A DNA stretch of 64,000 nt from JAPOUP01 sp965201085 (GTDB lineage: Bacteria; Pseudomonadota; Alphaproteobacteria; Rhodobacterales; Rhodobacteraceae), in the NCBI GenBank assembly GCA_965201085.1, contig CBDAVS010000022.1, positions 135,346 through 199,345 on the forward strand, given 5' to 3'. Positions 19,893 to 29,222 of the stretch are shown here, in pieces (position 1 is the stretch's first letter; each line of letters opens with the position of its first letter). Both the position numbers and the translations under genes were made by a program. The notes beneath the pieces were generated by a model, which saw nothing but the letters and a program-made list of their open reading frames with translations, ran no database searches and was not told where the DNA came from.

Positions 19893-20654
19893 ATGTTAAA
19901 GACCCGCATCATTCCCTGTCTCGACGTGGCCGAAGGCCGCGTCGTGAAAGGTGTAAACTTTGTCGATCTTGTGGATGCCGGTGATCCGGTGGAAGCCGCT
20001 AGGGTATATGATGGGTCGGGCGCTGATGAACTGTGTTTTCTTGATATCAAGGCCACATACGAGAACCGCGGCACATTGTATGATCTTGTCACCCGAACAG
20101 CGGAGCAATGCTTCATGCCATTGACGGTGGGAGGGGGGGTGCGCAGTTACGAAGATGTACGCAGTCTGTTGTTCGCCGGTGCCGACAAGGTCAGTTTCAA
20201 TTCAGCCGCGGTTGCCAATCCGGACGTAGTGGCACAAGCGGCGAACCGGTTCGGGAGCCAATGCATCGTTGTTGCGATCGACGCGAAATCTACATCTCTG
20301 GGGCGTTGGGAAATATTCACCCACGGCGGCCGTCGGCCGACTGGTATCGACGCTATCGAATTCGCGCGCATGGTGGCCGGGAAAGGGGCAGGGGAAATTC
20401 TGCTAACCTCCATGGACCGCGACGGTACCCGCGCTGGCTTTGACATCGAACTGACACGGGCCGTAAACGACGCGGTCGATATTCCCGTGATCGCCTCTGG
20501 CGGCGTCGGTACACTGGATCACCTTGTGGAGGGTGTAAGCCACGGAAGAGCCAGTGCGGTCCTCGCGGCGTCAATCTTCCATTTCGGCGAATACACCATC
20601 GCCGAAGCCAAAGCACACATGACCGCTGCGGGCATTCCGATGAGACTGTCATGA
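19893..20654 (+). CDS. hisF: imidazole glycerol phosphate synthase, cyclase subunit
   Basis: 253-residue (beta/alpha)8-barrel cyclase that, with HisH-supplied ammonia, makes IGP and AICAR in histidine biosynthesis. The catalytic pair is visible: Asp11 (PCLDVAEGR) and Asp130 (VVAIDAKS). The start at 19893 gives the usual MLKTRIIPCLD N-terminus; an in-frame extension from 19767 is not family-like. Its stop overlaps hisE (ATGA). The upstream genes expected in Rhodobacterales (hisH, hisA) are not next to it; an IS island ends 290 bp upstream. Confidence 0.96.
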   Translation: MLKTRIIPCLDVAEGRVVKGVNFVDLVDAGDPVEAARVYDGSGADELCFLDIKATYENRGTLYDLVTRTAEQCFMPLTVGGGVRSYEDVRSLLFAGADKVSFNSAAVANPDVVAQAANRFGSQCIVVAIDAKSTSLGRWEIFTHGGRRPTGIDAIEFARMVAGKGAGEILLTSMDRDGTRAGFDIELTRAVNDAVDIPVIASGGVGTLDHLVEGVSHGRASAVLAASIFHFGEYTIAEAKAHMTAAGIPMRLS

Positions 20655-20959
20655 CAGCGCTTGAAAGACTTGCGGTCACGATCGAGTCCCGCAGAACCGC
20701 CGATCCTGAGCGTTCATGGACCGCAAGATTACTCGCAGGTCCCAAGGAAAAGACCATTGAAAAATTCGGTGAAGAGGCGATCGAAGCGATCATCGCGGCT
20801 GGAACCGGCCATAAGGACCGCCTCGTCGCCGAGTCCGCCGATGTACTCTATCATCTCATTGTCATGCTTGCGGCCCACAAAATCACCCTGAAGGACGTTC
20901 TGGGGGAACTCGAGAGACGCGAGGGGATTTCTGGAATCGAGGAGAAGGCGAGTCGCTGA
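20651..20959 (+). CDS. hisE: phosphoribosyl-ATP diphosphatase
   Basis: 102-residue MazG-like enzyme that hydrolyses phosphoribosyl-ATP to phosphoribosyl-AMP, the second step of histidine synthesis. The metal-binding segment EKFGEEAIEAI is at about 37-47, and DVLYHLIVML provides the second acidic site. Length is normal for the stand-alone form. The 4-bp ATGA overlap with hisF indicates translational coupling. Confidence 0.95.
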   Translation: MTALERLAVTIESRRTADPERSWTARLLAGPKEKTIEKFGEEAIEAIIAAGTGHKDRLVAESADVLYHLIVMLAAHKITLKDVLGELERREGISGIEEKASR

Positions 20960-21027
20960 GGGCGGTTAACGGTATCGGGTTTATATCCGCATTTCGCGGA
21001 TTCAATCCGGATTGGCTTGCGGTACCT

Positions 21028-22823
21028 AGTGTCCGCCAGAAAACCGCCAGACTGAGGATTTTTCGCGATTGATGATGGAATCCGCCTTGCGGGGAAGCAC
21101 TGGCTATGGCGGTCAGGGTATGCCGCGGAATCCGGCAATCCTCCCCTTCAGGAGGCCCCCATGCGCAGGGTCCACGACACCCGGCGGCGGCCCGGCGCCC
21201 CCGACATCACGAGGATCAGGCCGACCGTCAGATCGAGGGACGACATCCCGGCGATCCTGATCGGCCTCCAGGACCCCTGCGGCGACGAAGGGACCCGAAA
21301 GCGGCTGTCCGGGCTTCCGGGTCGGCTGGTGCTGCCCGGAAAGGGCCGCCGGGCCGGCGGGCCGGGTATGGAGCCGTTGACCATCCCGGTGCCCGGCGTG
21401 GTCAGGCAGGGTCCCGGGTGCGGTTTCGACCGGCTTCGGGAACCGGCGAACCAGCGCATCCCGATCCGGCGAAGGCCGAAGGCCGGGCCACGGATCATGG
21501 GACGTGGACGGATACGGATACGAATACCGGCGTCTGGTTGACAGCGTGTCGCTCCTCACGCCGGAGCTTCCCGCCGGGGTCGGAAGGACGGTCGTGGAGA
21601 GGGGCCACAGGGTGGCGGCGGAAAAGCCTGGCGCCGCGTCGCGCGGCCGCCGTCATTCCTTCGTGGCCGGGACCGACGTGCATCATCCGACCGACCGCAG
21701 CCTGCCGATGGACGCGGCGCGGTGCATGGTCCGGGACGTGTCCCGGGCCTGCGGGGGGCCTGGGCCGCGCGGCTGGCGGCGGAAGGAATACCTTTGCGGA
21801 AAGCTCCGCAGGCCCTGTCCCGGTGTCGCCACGTCACGGCTCGCCGACCCGCGCCCGAGGGACGTGGAGGCGCCGCTCCGGCTCGCCCTGAAGCTGGCGG
21901 ACAGGGCGGAGGCGGGCGGCGCGGAGATCGACGGCAGGTTGGGTATCCCGGGCCCATCGGACAGTATCCGGGGCTTCATCGGCCATGTCAGGCCCCGGGC
22001 GGACCTGACCGGACGGTGGATCCTGAAGGGAGGGACGATCCCGCACGGCGGGAAGGTGCACCCGATATCCGGGCCGGACACCCGCTGGATATCGAAGGGA
22101 AAGGCCGGGGTCCCGGTGGAGCCCGGCGTTCCGGTCCGCCTCCTTGAGGACCGTCACGGATTCCTCCTGCCCCGTTCCGTCATGTGGGAGGGGAGAGACG
22201 TGGACGTGGCGGTCCCCATGGGCGGGGAGGCGCGGGCCCGGTTCCCCGACCTGTCGGTGGTGAGCTTCGACCGCGGTCCGCACTGCCCCCCGGACCGGCT
22301 GGGGCCTGCCGGGATGCTGGAGCCGACCCCATGCCGCGGAAAGGGAGGCTGTCGAAGGCGGACCGCGTCCGGGAAAGCGGGGAGGCGTTCCGCGGGGCGC
22401 GGCGCGCCCACGCCGCCGGCGGGTCGGCCATCAGACAACCTGGAGCACCGTGGCCTCGACCGGGTGCGGCGGCCACGGAAGGGAGGGTTTCGCCGGCGCC
22501 GTGGCGCTGGCGGTGCTGGCCGCGAACGTCCACCGCCCAGGCCTGATGCTCGCGGGAGAGGGAGCGCCCCGTGCTCCCCGCCGCCGCCTGACCGGGGCGT
22601 CCACCGGTGAACCGGCCCATGGAAGGCCCCGCCGCTGCGGGGCCCGGACCGGTGTGCCCGCGGGCCGGCGGAGGTTCAGATGTTCATCATATGTTCCCGC
22701 CACCGACCGTCCCGTCGAAGCCTCGGGCGGCGCTCCGACGGGCCCGGCCAGGGTCCCGTGAAGCCGGAATCCGCCGGATTCGGCCCGATCCCCGGAAAAA
22801 CACGGGGTTTTCTGGCAGACACT
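21028..22823 (+). mobile_element. ISNCY-family element (copy N2), both ends present
   Basis: About 1.8 kb from AGTGTCCGCCAGAAAACC to the matching right tip at 22823. Flanks do not show an obvious duplication. The right flank is a broken DNA methylase gene and the left flank follows hisE by 68 bp, so deletion at one side is likely. Confidence 0.83.
21161..22591 (+). pseudogene. ISNCY transposase, frameshifted
   Basis: MRRVHDTRRR start, then a frameshift near 21490 (between the GFDRLREPAN and RRLVDSVSLL segments) and another near 22330 after GPAGMLEP. TDVHHPTD and SFDRGPHC (altered) remain, and the LEHRGLDR tail is out of frame with them. Confidence 0.82.
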
Positions 22824-22824
22824 A

Positions 22825-22941
22825 TGTGGCTGATCTGGATGCTGATGTAGCGTTGAACGGTGGATCGGTCGCGACGCAATCCACTGATTCGCTGTTTATG
22901 CCGCGTGGAATATGGAGATTGTCGGGCGACGAATAGCGCAC
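22825..22941 (-). pseudogene. adenine-specific DNA methyltransferase, N-terminal stub
   Basis: About 39 codons, possibly from GTG 22941. DNLHIPRGINSESVDCVATD followed by PPFN matches the N-terminal motif IV (DPPF) region of beta-type DNA methyltransferases of the kind found with ardC on plasmids. The rest is gone at the ISNCY junction. Transcribed in the same direction as, and downstream of, the broken ardC. Confidence 0.6.
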
Positions 22942-23904
22942 GGATTTTTCCGGTTGCCTCACCCATGCCGGATTGTTTCGTCTTCTGAACTGTCCCGTTC
23001 CAGCGGTTATCCGGCGACCTGACCTGGACGCGCGTCGAAGGACGTTGGCGAAGTGTCTTGTCTCATCGAGGTCTCCGTTCACGATCGCTGTCCGAAATAC
23101 CCTAGCCTATATCCAGTCGGTGACTTCTTCGCCATTGGCAGGTCGCCGCTTTCGGGTCCGGTGGTCAAATGTTGGCGGGTCTGGTTCCGGGTTTCGGAAC
23201 CCGGGCTATCGGTTCGACAACAGCGGAAGGGTGATCCGGAAAACCGGTGGAGGTGGTGCCCTCGGACGGTTGCAGCCGGTGAATATAGTCCACCGCCTTC
23301 TGCGCATCGCTCGCCGCGCGATAGATGACTCGCATGTCTTCCTTAAGGAAGCGTAGCCAAGTGGTGAGATAGGCGGCAGTCTGCTTGAAGTCTGGTATCA
23401 GTCCAAGGCCCGCGCAGAGAAAGCAGTTTCCGATTTCCGCGATCAGTTCCTCGAACGCGTAGTCATCATCGCCACGTAAGCGACTGAATCGATCCAGACG
23501 GGGTTCCGCACCTGTCCAATGGGTCAGTTCATGGGCGAGGGTGCCATAGTATCCGGCCACATTGTGGAACGTATTGATCGAAGGCACATGGATTCGATCC
23601 ATGCCGAGATCGTAGTATGCGCGAGGCTGGTCAATCGTGACTATGTCCGCACCGGTCGCCGCGAAAAACGCCTCCAGTTCAGGGTTCGCCTGGGTGCCAA
23701 GGTCGCGTACCGGATCCATTCGATCATAGTGGGTACTGGGAAGACCGTCGATCTGGTCGGCGTTGAACACGGGATAGGAGCGCGCGAAGCTGACCTCCTC
23801 TTCCTCTCCGTTTTCATCCTGTTTGACCGTCGTGCCATATTTCATGATCTGCGAGGCCTTTTCGCCCTTGCGGACCCAACCACCGAGAGTCTGAGCCTGT
23901 CTAA

Positions 23905-24862
23905 GAGTTTGTTCCATAAGTTGAGTGGTCCCGCAGGATGTGGCATTCCGGTTGGTGAAAGCAACCAAATCCGGAGATCGCCATGCCCTGGAACAGGACC
24001 ACCCAACAGCTCCATAAGCGCCCGGACGACCACAGTCAAAACGATCTGACCGACGCCGAATGGACCATCATCGAGCCGATGCTGCCGAAGCAGGGAAGGA
24101 TGGGACGGCCGCGCGAGGTCGACCTTCGGTCGGTGTTCGACGCGGGCCGGTATATCCTGTCCACGGGATGCCAGTGGCGCGCGTTACCCTCTGGATATCC
24201 ACCGTTTTCCACCGTCCAGAACTATTTTTACGCATGGCGGCGGAGCGGGCTCCTGGAGCGTCTCGTGCATCGTCTCCGGGACCTCGCGCGGCGGTGTTCG
24301 GGGCGCTCCGCGGAGCCGACCGCCGCCTCGATCGACAGCCAGTCGGTGAAGACCACGGAGAGCGGCGGGCCCCGCGGCTACGACGCCGGGAAGAAGGTGA
24401 AGGGGAGGAAAAGGCACCTGATCGTGGACGCCGACGGCACACCGATCGTCATGACGGTTCACACCGCCAACATCCAGGACCGGGACGGCGCACCGGACCT
24501 GATCGCGAAGCTGCTGGAGACGGTGCCCACGGTGTGTAGGCTGTTCGCCGACGGTGGCCACGCGGGTCCGAAGCTGCGGGAGCGGCTTGAGGGGATGGGG
24601 TTGTCGAACGTGATCAGGATCGTCGAAAAACCGAAGAATGTCAAAGGGTTCACGGTTCTCTACCGCCGCTGGGTGGTGGAGCGGACCTTCGCCTGGATGG
24701 GCCGGTGCCGCCGCCTGTCGAAAGATTACGAAAGGCTCAGTGAGAACTCGCTGGCATGGGCGCAGCTGGCCGCCTGCCGGTTCCTGCTCAGGCGGGTGGC
24801 GAGGGCGTCAACTCCATGAAAAACAATAGTTTAATGATATCAGTGACTTATGATTCAAACTC
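23905..24862 (+). mobile_element. IS5-family element, short young form (copy C) inside ardC
   Basis: 958 bp, GAGTTTG/CAAACTC ends, TAA duplications at 23902-23904 and 24863-24865. Nearly identical to the copies at 27168, 30151 and 45343. Confidence 0.93.
23983..24819 (+). CDS. IS5-family transposase (278 aa, intact)
   Basis: DDE transposase with helix-turn-helix N-terminal region (LTDAEWTIIEPMLP) and catalytic residues in IDSQSVKT, FADGGHAG and VVERTFAWMGR. Full-length C-terminus LAACRFLLRRVARASTP. Likely a functional source of current transposition. Confidence 0.93.
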   Translation: MPWNRTTQQLHKRPDDHSQNDLTDAEWTIIEPMLPKQGRMGRPREVDLRSVFDAGRYILSTGCQWRALPSGYPPFSTVQNYFYAWRRSGLLERLVHRLRDLARRCSGRSAEPTAASIDSQSVKTTESGGPRGYDAGKKVKGRKRHLIVDADGTPIVMTVHTANIQDRDGAPDLIAKLLETVPTVCRLFADGGHAGPKLRERLEGMGLSNVIRIVEKPKNVKGFTVLYRRWVVERTFAWMGRCRRLSKDYERLSENSLAWAQLAACRFLLRRVARASTP

Positions 24863-25085
24863 TAAACGTAAGCCAACGCGCTGAATTGTAGCCCTTGCGT
24901 TCCGCGACGTTCCATAGAAGCAGGACATTGATCCCACGGTAGGGGTCGCCGTTGTGGCGAAGCGGAAGGCTGGCACCGCCTACACAGCCGGTCCAGGGCT
25001 TGCGCCATGGTGGACTGCCCGCTTCGATCGCTTCAATGATGCGGTCAGTGATTGACCGGCGCTGGCTTCGGTTTGGTTTTTGCAT

Positions 25086-25587
25086 TGCATTGCTCCCGTT
25101 TCTTTGACGGGCGAGCCAAAGCTGACTCCGGCAGTGCCAAACCTTCCAAGGCTTGATTCGCCCGTGCCGGACATGTGATTTCCGGCGTCGGGGGTACAAT
25201 ATGCTTCAAGGGTGACAAATATGGACGCGGGTTAGCGGGCTTGGAGAATTTTTCCGAGATGCCTGCTTCAGAGGAACCGCACGATACCCGAATTAGGCAC
25301 ACCATAGCATCCGTGCATCGCTGCAAGCACCGAAGATTCAATGCGTTGTAGCGGGCGACACACGGATGAATGTAGGCAACGGCCTGCGGATTGCCACATT
25401 CCTTACACGGTAGGCCAACCCATGCGACCTTCGTCCACTCGGTGAGTTCAGGTTTTCAAAGACATGAATTCACGGGATGTGGGCCAGCGTCCTTTCCATC
25501 GTCCGTCAGTTCTTGGGCCAGCTGCGATTAAGGGGCTGGAGGAGTTATCTGTCACTTCATGCGGTATGGCATCACATGCCTTTATTC
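25086..25587. other. intergenic, no gene seen
   Basis: About 500 bp between the ardC start and the WYL regulator stop. Contains the ardC promoter region. No recognisable gene; a 98-codon minus frame overlapping the ardC start has no domain. Confidence 0.5.
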
Positions 25588-26616
25588 TTATGTATCGTGG
25601 CGCACCAGAAGGTCCTTCAGGAGCGAGACCAGTTCCCACTTTAGCTTCTCAGGCGACACGATTGATATTTTAGGGCCCCAGGTTACCAGATGCATCGCGA
25701 GTTCCTGCATGCCTCCCGATGTGAATTTCACCGAAAGGCGTCCGTCATCCAGCGGTGTAACCGTTTGCCCGGGATGGAACCGGAAATTCCCGGCTTCGTT
25801 AGCCACTTCCGCATCGAAGATCAAATGCGCTTCGAAGGGTGGCTCCTGAAAGACGCCGAAAGATTTCGTACGAAAAGATTCAAGATCGAATTCCGGATCA
25901 AGCCATGCGGTGGTATCGGAAATAACCGCATCGCTGACCCTATCCAGTCTGAACAGGACCGGATCCTCCGACTCGCTCTGAGCGGCCACGATGTAGGAGC
26001 GGGGACCTATCAGAAGTCCGCGCACGGCCGCTGTGCGCATGCTGGATCTACCGGACGTTGTCACGTAGCTGAATCGAAGCAGCTTCTGCGCTAGCAGAGC
26101 CATCTGGCAAATGGAGAGAATCCCTGGCTCGACGGCGATATGGGGTCCGGGTGTCGCAACCGGAAGCTGGGTCAGGGTCAGGGCTTCGACATCCGGTGCG
26201 AGCCGGTAGCGCTGCCTTTCGCGAAGAGCGGCCAGATTGCGACGCCCCAAATCGCGCAGGGAGGCAGCACGTACGCTTTCTCCGCTTTGCTGGAACATCT
26301 GCGCAGCGAGTTCCAGGTCGGCGAGTTCCTGCGCCGAAGGGGCGAGAAGGAAGGCGGAGACACCAGCCGAGATTCGATAGCGCTTGTATCTTCCGTCTTC
26401 CATCAATTCGACGGGGAACAGCTCATATAGGGTCCCGACCATTCTCTGGGTCGTGCGTCTACCGAGACCGAATTCATGCATGAGCTCACTTACCGTTCGT
26501 CCTTCGGCCGAGGCTGCCAGATATAGTGCCATTTTCAGAAGGCGTTTCGCTGGCCGCATCCGCAGCTTTCTAGGCTCGTTCAACTCGCTGTCTGTTTCGG
26601 AGGTGGTTTCGTTCAT
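25588..26616 (-). CDS. WYL-domain transcriptional regulator
   Basis: 342 residues: an N-terminal winged helix (about 22-80, KRLLKMALYLAASAEGRTVS then GLGRRTTQRM), a helical linker, and a WYL domain (about 190-260, LRFSYVTTSGRSS to YIVAAQ). Such proteins sense ligands, often nucleic acid, and control defence or DNA-damage genes. Its neighbour is the broken ardC/methylase module, so it may have regulated that accessory region (inference). No defect seen. Confidence 0.88.
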   Translation of the reverse strand: MNETTSETDSELNEPRKLRMRPAKRLLKMALYLAASAEGRTVSELMHEFGLGRRTTQRMVGTLYELFPVELMEDGRYKRYRISAGVSAFLLAPSAQELADLELAAQMFQQSGESVRAASLRDLGRRNLAALRERQRYRLAPDVEALTLTQLPVATPGPHIAVEPGILSICQMALLAQKLLRFSYVTTSGRSSMRTAAVRGLLIGPRSYIVAAQSESEDPVLFRLDRVSDAVISDTTAWLDPEFDLESFRTKSFGVFQEPPFEAHLIFDAEVANEAGNFRFHPGQTVTPLDDGRLSVKFTSGGMQELAMHLVTWGPKISIVSPEKLKWELVSLLKDLLVRHDT

Positions 26617-27167
26617 AGCCGCGGGGCTCCTATCGGTATCTTAAGCCGGTGAAAGTCCGAATGCCGGCCTTCCGGCGCATGGCGCGATGCGGAATTCAGA
26701 GACGCACCGTCTGACGATGCTCTGTATGTCCCGAATTACGAAGAGGGAATCAATGTCAGGTGGTCTCTGGACCGTCGGAACCGCGCAGGCTTGACTGCGC
26801 CGGATTACAGTGGTGCCCGCGAAATTTCATCCGACCATCCTCACTTGATTGGTATGAAGCATCGACTTGCCGGAAGAGGCGACGAGGGTCTCACATCGGG
26901 CGCTGCGACCACAGACCTGAACAATCAATGGATTATCCGTTGCAGGGCCGATGCTGGAATACCCGCTCTCCGATGTCACGGGCCGACATGAAATTGACTT
27001 GGCTGTGGGGCTCGCTTTGCACCGGGGGTATGCATGAACTGGCGAATCCCACTCGGTGACAGTCATCGTACCTGACAACGGTCCGATCCACAGCATAATG
27101 GGATGGGCTTCCTCGTTGCGAAAGGCCGCGGTCTAGACATATCTTCTGAACCGACCGGCAATCCTAA
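26617..27167. other. intergenic, no gene seen
   Basis: About 550 bp upstream of the WYL regulator, ending at an IS5. Only short, domain-free frames. May hold the regulator promoter and decayed sequence. Confidence 0.45.
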
Positions 27168-28125
27168 GAGTTTGTTCCATAAGTTGAGTGGTCCCGCAGG
27201 ATGTGGCATTCCGGTTGGTGAAAGCAACCAAATACGGAGAGAGCCATGCCCTGGAACAGGACCACCCAACAGATCCATAAGCGCCCGGACGACCACAGTC
27301 AAAACGACCTGACCGACGCCGAATGGACCATCATCGAGCCGATGCTGCCGAAGCAGGGAAGGATGGGACGGCCGCGCGAGGTCGACCTTCGGTCGGTGTT
27401 CGACGCGGTCCAGTATATCCTGTCCACGGGATGCCAGTGGCGCGCGTTACCCTCTGGATATCCACCGTTTTCCACCGTCCAGAACTATTTTTACGCATGG
27501 CGGCGGAGCGGGCTCCTGGAGCGTCTCGTGCATCGTCTCCGGGACCTCGCGCGGCGGTGTTCGGGGCGCTCCGCGGAGCCGACCGCCGCCTCGATCGACA
27601 GCCAGTCGGTGAAGACCACGGAGAGCGGCGGGCCCCGCGGCTACGACGCCGGGAAGAAGGTGAAGGGGAGGAAAAGGCACCTGATCGTGGACGCCGACGG
27701 CACACCGATCGTCATGACGGTTCACACCGCCGACATCCAGGACCGGGACGGGGCGCCGGACCTGATCGCGAAGCTGCTGGAGACGGTGCCCACGGTGTGT
27801 AGGCTGTTCGCCGACGGTGGCTACGCGGGTCAGAAGCTGCGGGAGCGGCTTGAGGGGATGGGGTTGTCGAACGTGATCAGGATCGTCGAAAAACCGAAGA
27901 ATGTCAAAGGGTTCACTGTTCTCTACCGCCGCTGGGTCGTGGAGCGGACCTTCGCCTGGATGGGCCGGTGCCGCCGCCTGTCGAAAGATTACGAAAGGCT
28001 CAGCGAGAACTCGCTGGCATGGGCGCAGCTGGCCGCCTGCCGGTTCCTGCTCAGGCGGGTGGCGAGGGCGTCAACTCCATGAAAAACAATAGTTTAATGA
28101 TATCAGTGACTTATGATTCAAACTC
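27168..28125 (+). mobile_element. IS5-family element, short young form (copy D)
   Basis: 958 bp flanked by TAA at 27165-27167 and 28126-28128. The right-hand TAA is shared with the next IS5 copy, so the two lie head-to-tail with only 3 bp between them. Confidence 0.93.
27246..28082 (+). CDS. IS5-family transposase (278 aa, intact)
   Basis: Almost identical to the protein at 23983 (differences such as VQYI for GRYI and GQKL for GPKL). All DDE segments and the full C-terminus are present. Confidence 0.93.
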   Translation: MPWNRTTQQIHKRPDDHSQNDLTDAEWTIIEPMLPKQGRMGRPREVDLRSVFDAVQYILSTGCQWRALPSGYPPFSTVQNYFYAWRRSGLLERLVHRLRDLARRCSGRSAEPTAASIDSQSVKTTESGGPRGYDAGKKVKGRKRHLIVDADGTPIVMTVHTADIQDRDGAPDLIAKLLETVPTVCRLFADGGYAGQKLRERLEGMGLSNVIRIVEKPKNVKGFTVLYRRWVVERTFAWMGRCRRLSKDYERLSENSLAWAQLAACRFLLRRVARASTP

Positions 28126-28128
28126 TAA

Positions 28129-29130
28129 GAGTTTGTTCCATAAGTTGAGTGGTCCCGCAGGATGTGGCATTCCGGTTGGTGAAAACAACCGGATCCGGAG
28201 ACAGCCATGCCCCGGGACAGGACCACCCAAAAGCTGTACAGTCGTCCGGGCGACCGCCGTCAGAACGATCCGTCCGACGATGGATGGGCCATCGTTGAGC
28301 CGATGCCGCCGAAGCGGGGGAATATGGGACGGCCCTGCGGGGTGAGCCTCCGGTCGGTGTTCGACGGGGGTCGGTACATACTTTCCATCGGTTGCCGGTG
28401 GCGCGCCTTACCCACCGATATCCACCGTATTCCACCGAACGGAACCGTTTCCACGTCTGGCGCCCGAGCGGTCCGCCGGGCATGTCCCGACTCCCTGCGG
28501 GACCTCGCCCGACAGTGCGCGGGGCGTTCGCCGGAGCCGACCGCCGCCGCCATCGGCAGCCGGTCGGTGAAGACCACCGGGAGCGGCGGACCCCGCGGTC
28601 ACCACGCGGGCGGGAAGGTGAGGGGCCGGAAGCGTCACGTCGCGGTGGGCGTCGGGGGAACGCCGGTCACCATCATTGTCCATGCGGCCGGCATCCAGGA
28701 CCGGGACAGGGCGCCGGATGTCATCGCGAAGCTGCTGGAGACGGCCCCGACGGTGTGCGAACTCTGGGCCGACGGCGGCTATGCGGGGCCGAAGCTGCGT
28801 GAACATCTTGAGAAAATGGGTCTGGCGGACATCATCGGGACTGTCGAAAAACCGAAGGATGTCAAAGGGTTCACGGTTTCCTGCCGCCGCCGGGTGGTGG
28901 AGCGGACCTTCGCCTGGATGGGCCGGTGCCGCCGCCTGTCGAAGGATTGCGAAAGGCTCAGCGGGAACTCGCTGGCCTCCGGGGTGAGGCATCTCGCGCC
29001 ACCGGTTCAAGCGTGAGTGAGGCACGAGCGAACGCCCGCCGCCTGCCGGTTCCCCATCCGCCGCGTGGCGCGGGAGTTAAACCCCCGGAATTAAACAGTT
29101 AATTAAATCAGTGACTTATGGAACAAACTC
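28129..29130 (+). mobile_element. IS5-family element, diverged long form (copy E)
   Basis: About 1.0 kb, directly after copy D. Left flank TAA, right flank TTA (29131-29133), so the original duplication is not preserved. The right end has the left-type inverted repeat (CTTATGGAACAAACTC), suggesting end conversion or recombination. Confidence 0.85.
28207..29016 (+). CDS. IS5-family transposase, diverged (269 aa)
   Basis: Open frame with IGSRSVKT, WADGGYAG and VVERTFAWMGR, but only moderately similar to the young copies, so a distinct subtype. Like other long-form copies it ends with SGVRHLAPPVQA at an early stop. Several catalytic-neighbour changes make activity doubtful. Confidence 0.78.
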   Translation: MPRDRTTQKLYSRPGDRRQNDPSDDGWAIVEPMPPKRGNMGRPCGVSLRSVFDGGRYILSIGCRWRALPTDIHRIPPNGTVSTSGARAVRRACPDSLRDLARQCAGRSPEPTAAAIGSRSVKTTGSGGPRGHHAGGKVRGRKRHVAVGVGGTPVTIIVHAAGIQDRDRAPDVIAKLLETAPTVCELWADGGYAGPKLREHLEKMGLADIIGTVEKPKDVKGFTVSCRRRVVERTFAWMGRCRRLSKDCERLSGNSLASGVRHLAPPVQA

Positions 29131-29222
29131 TTAGGTGGTGGGAAGCCGTGCCGGGGGCGCGGCATACTGCGAATCGGCCGGATAGCGGCGACAGTCCCGG
29201 TGAACGAACCGAGGAGAGTGTC

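Larger units (their letters stand above)
23165..25085 (-). pseudogene. ardC: ardC-like antirestriction / zincin protein gene, split by IS5
   Basis: The N-terminal part (25085 down to 24863; MQKPNRSQRRSITDRIIE to RWLTF) is the ssDNA-binding ArdC domain. The C-terminal part (23904 to 23165; QAQTLGGWVRKGEKAS onward) is the zincin-like metallopeptidase domain with HELTHWTG (HExxH at 23519-23533). An IS5 with a 3-bp duplication separates them. Together they make about 320 residues, a normal ArdC. ArdC-type proteins protect incoming plasmid DNA from restriction. Precise excision would restore the frame. GGGAG precedes the start. Confidence 0.85.
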
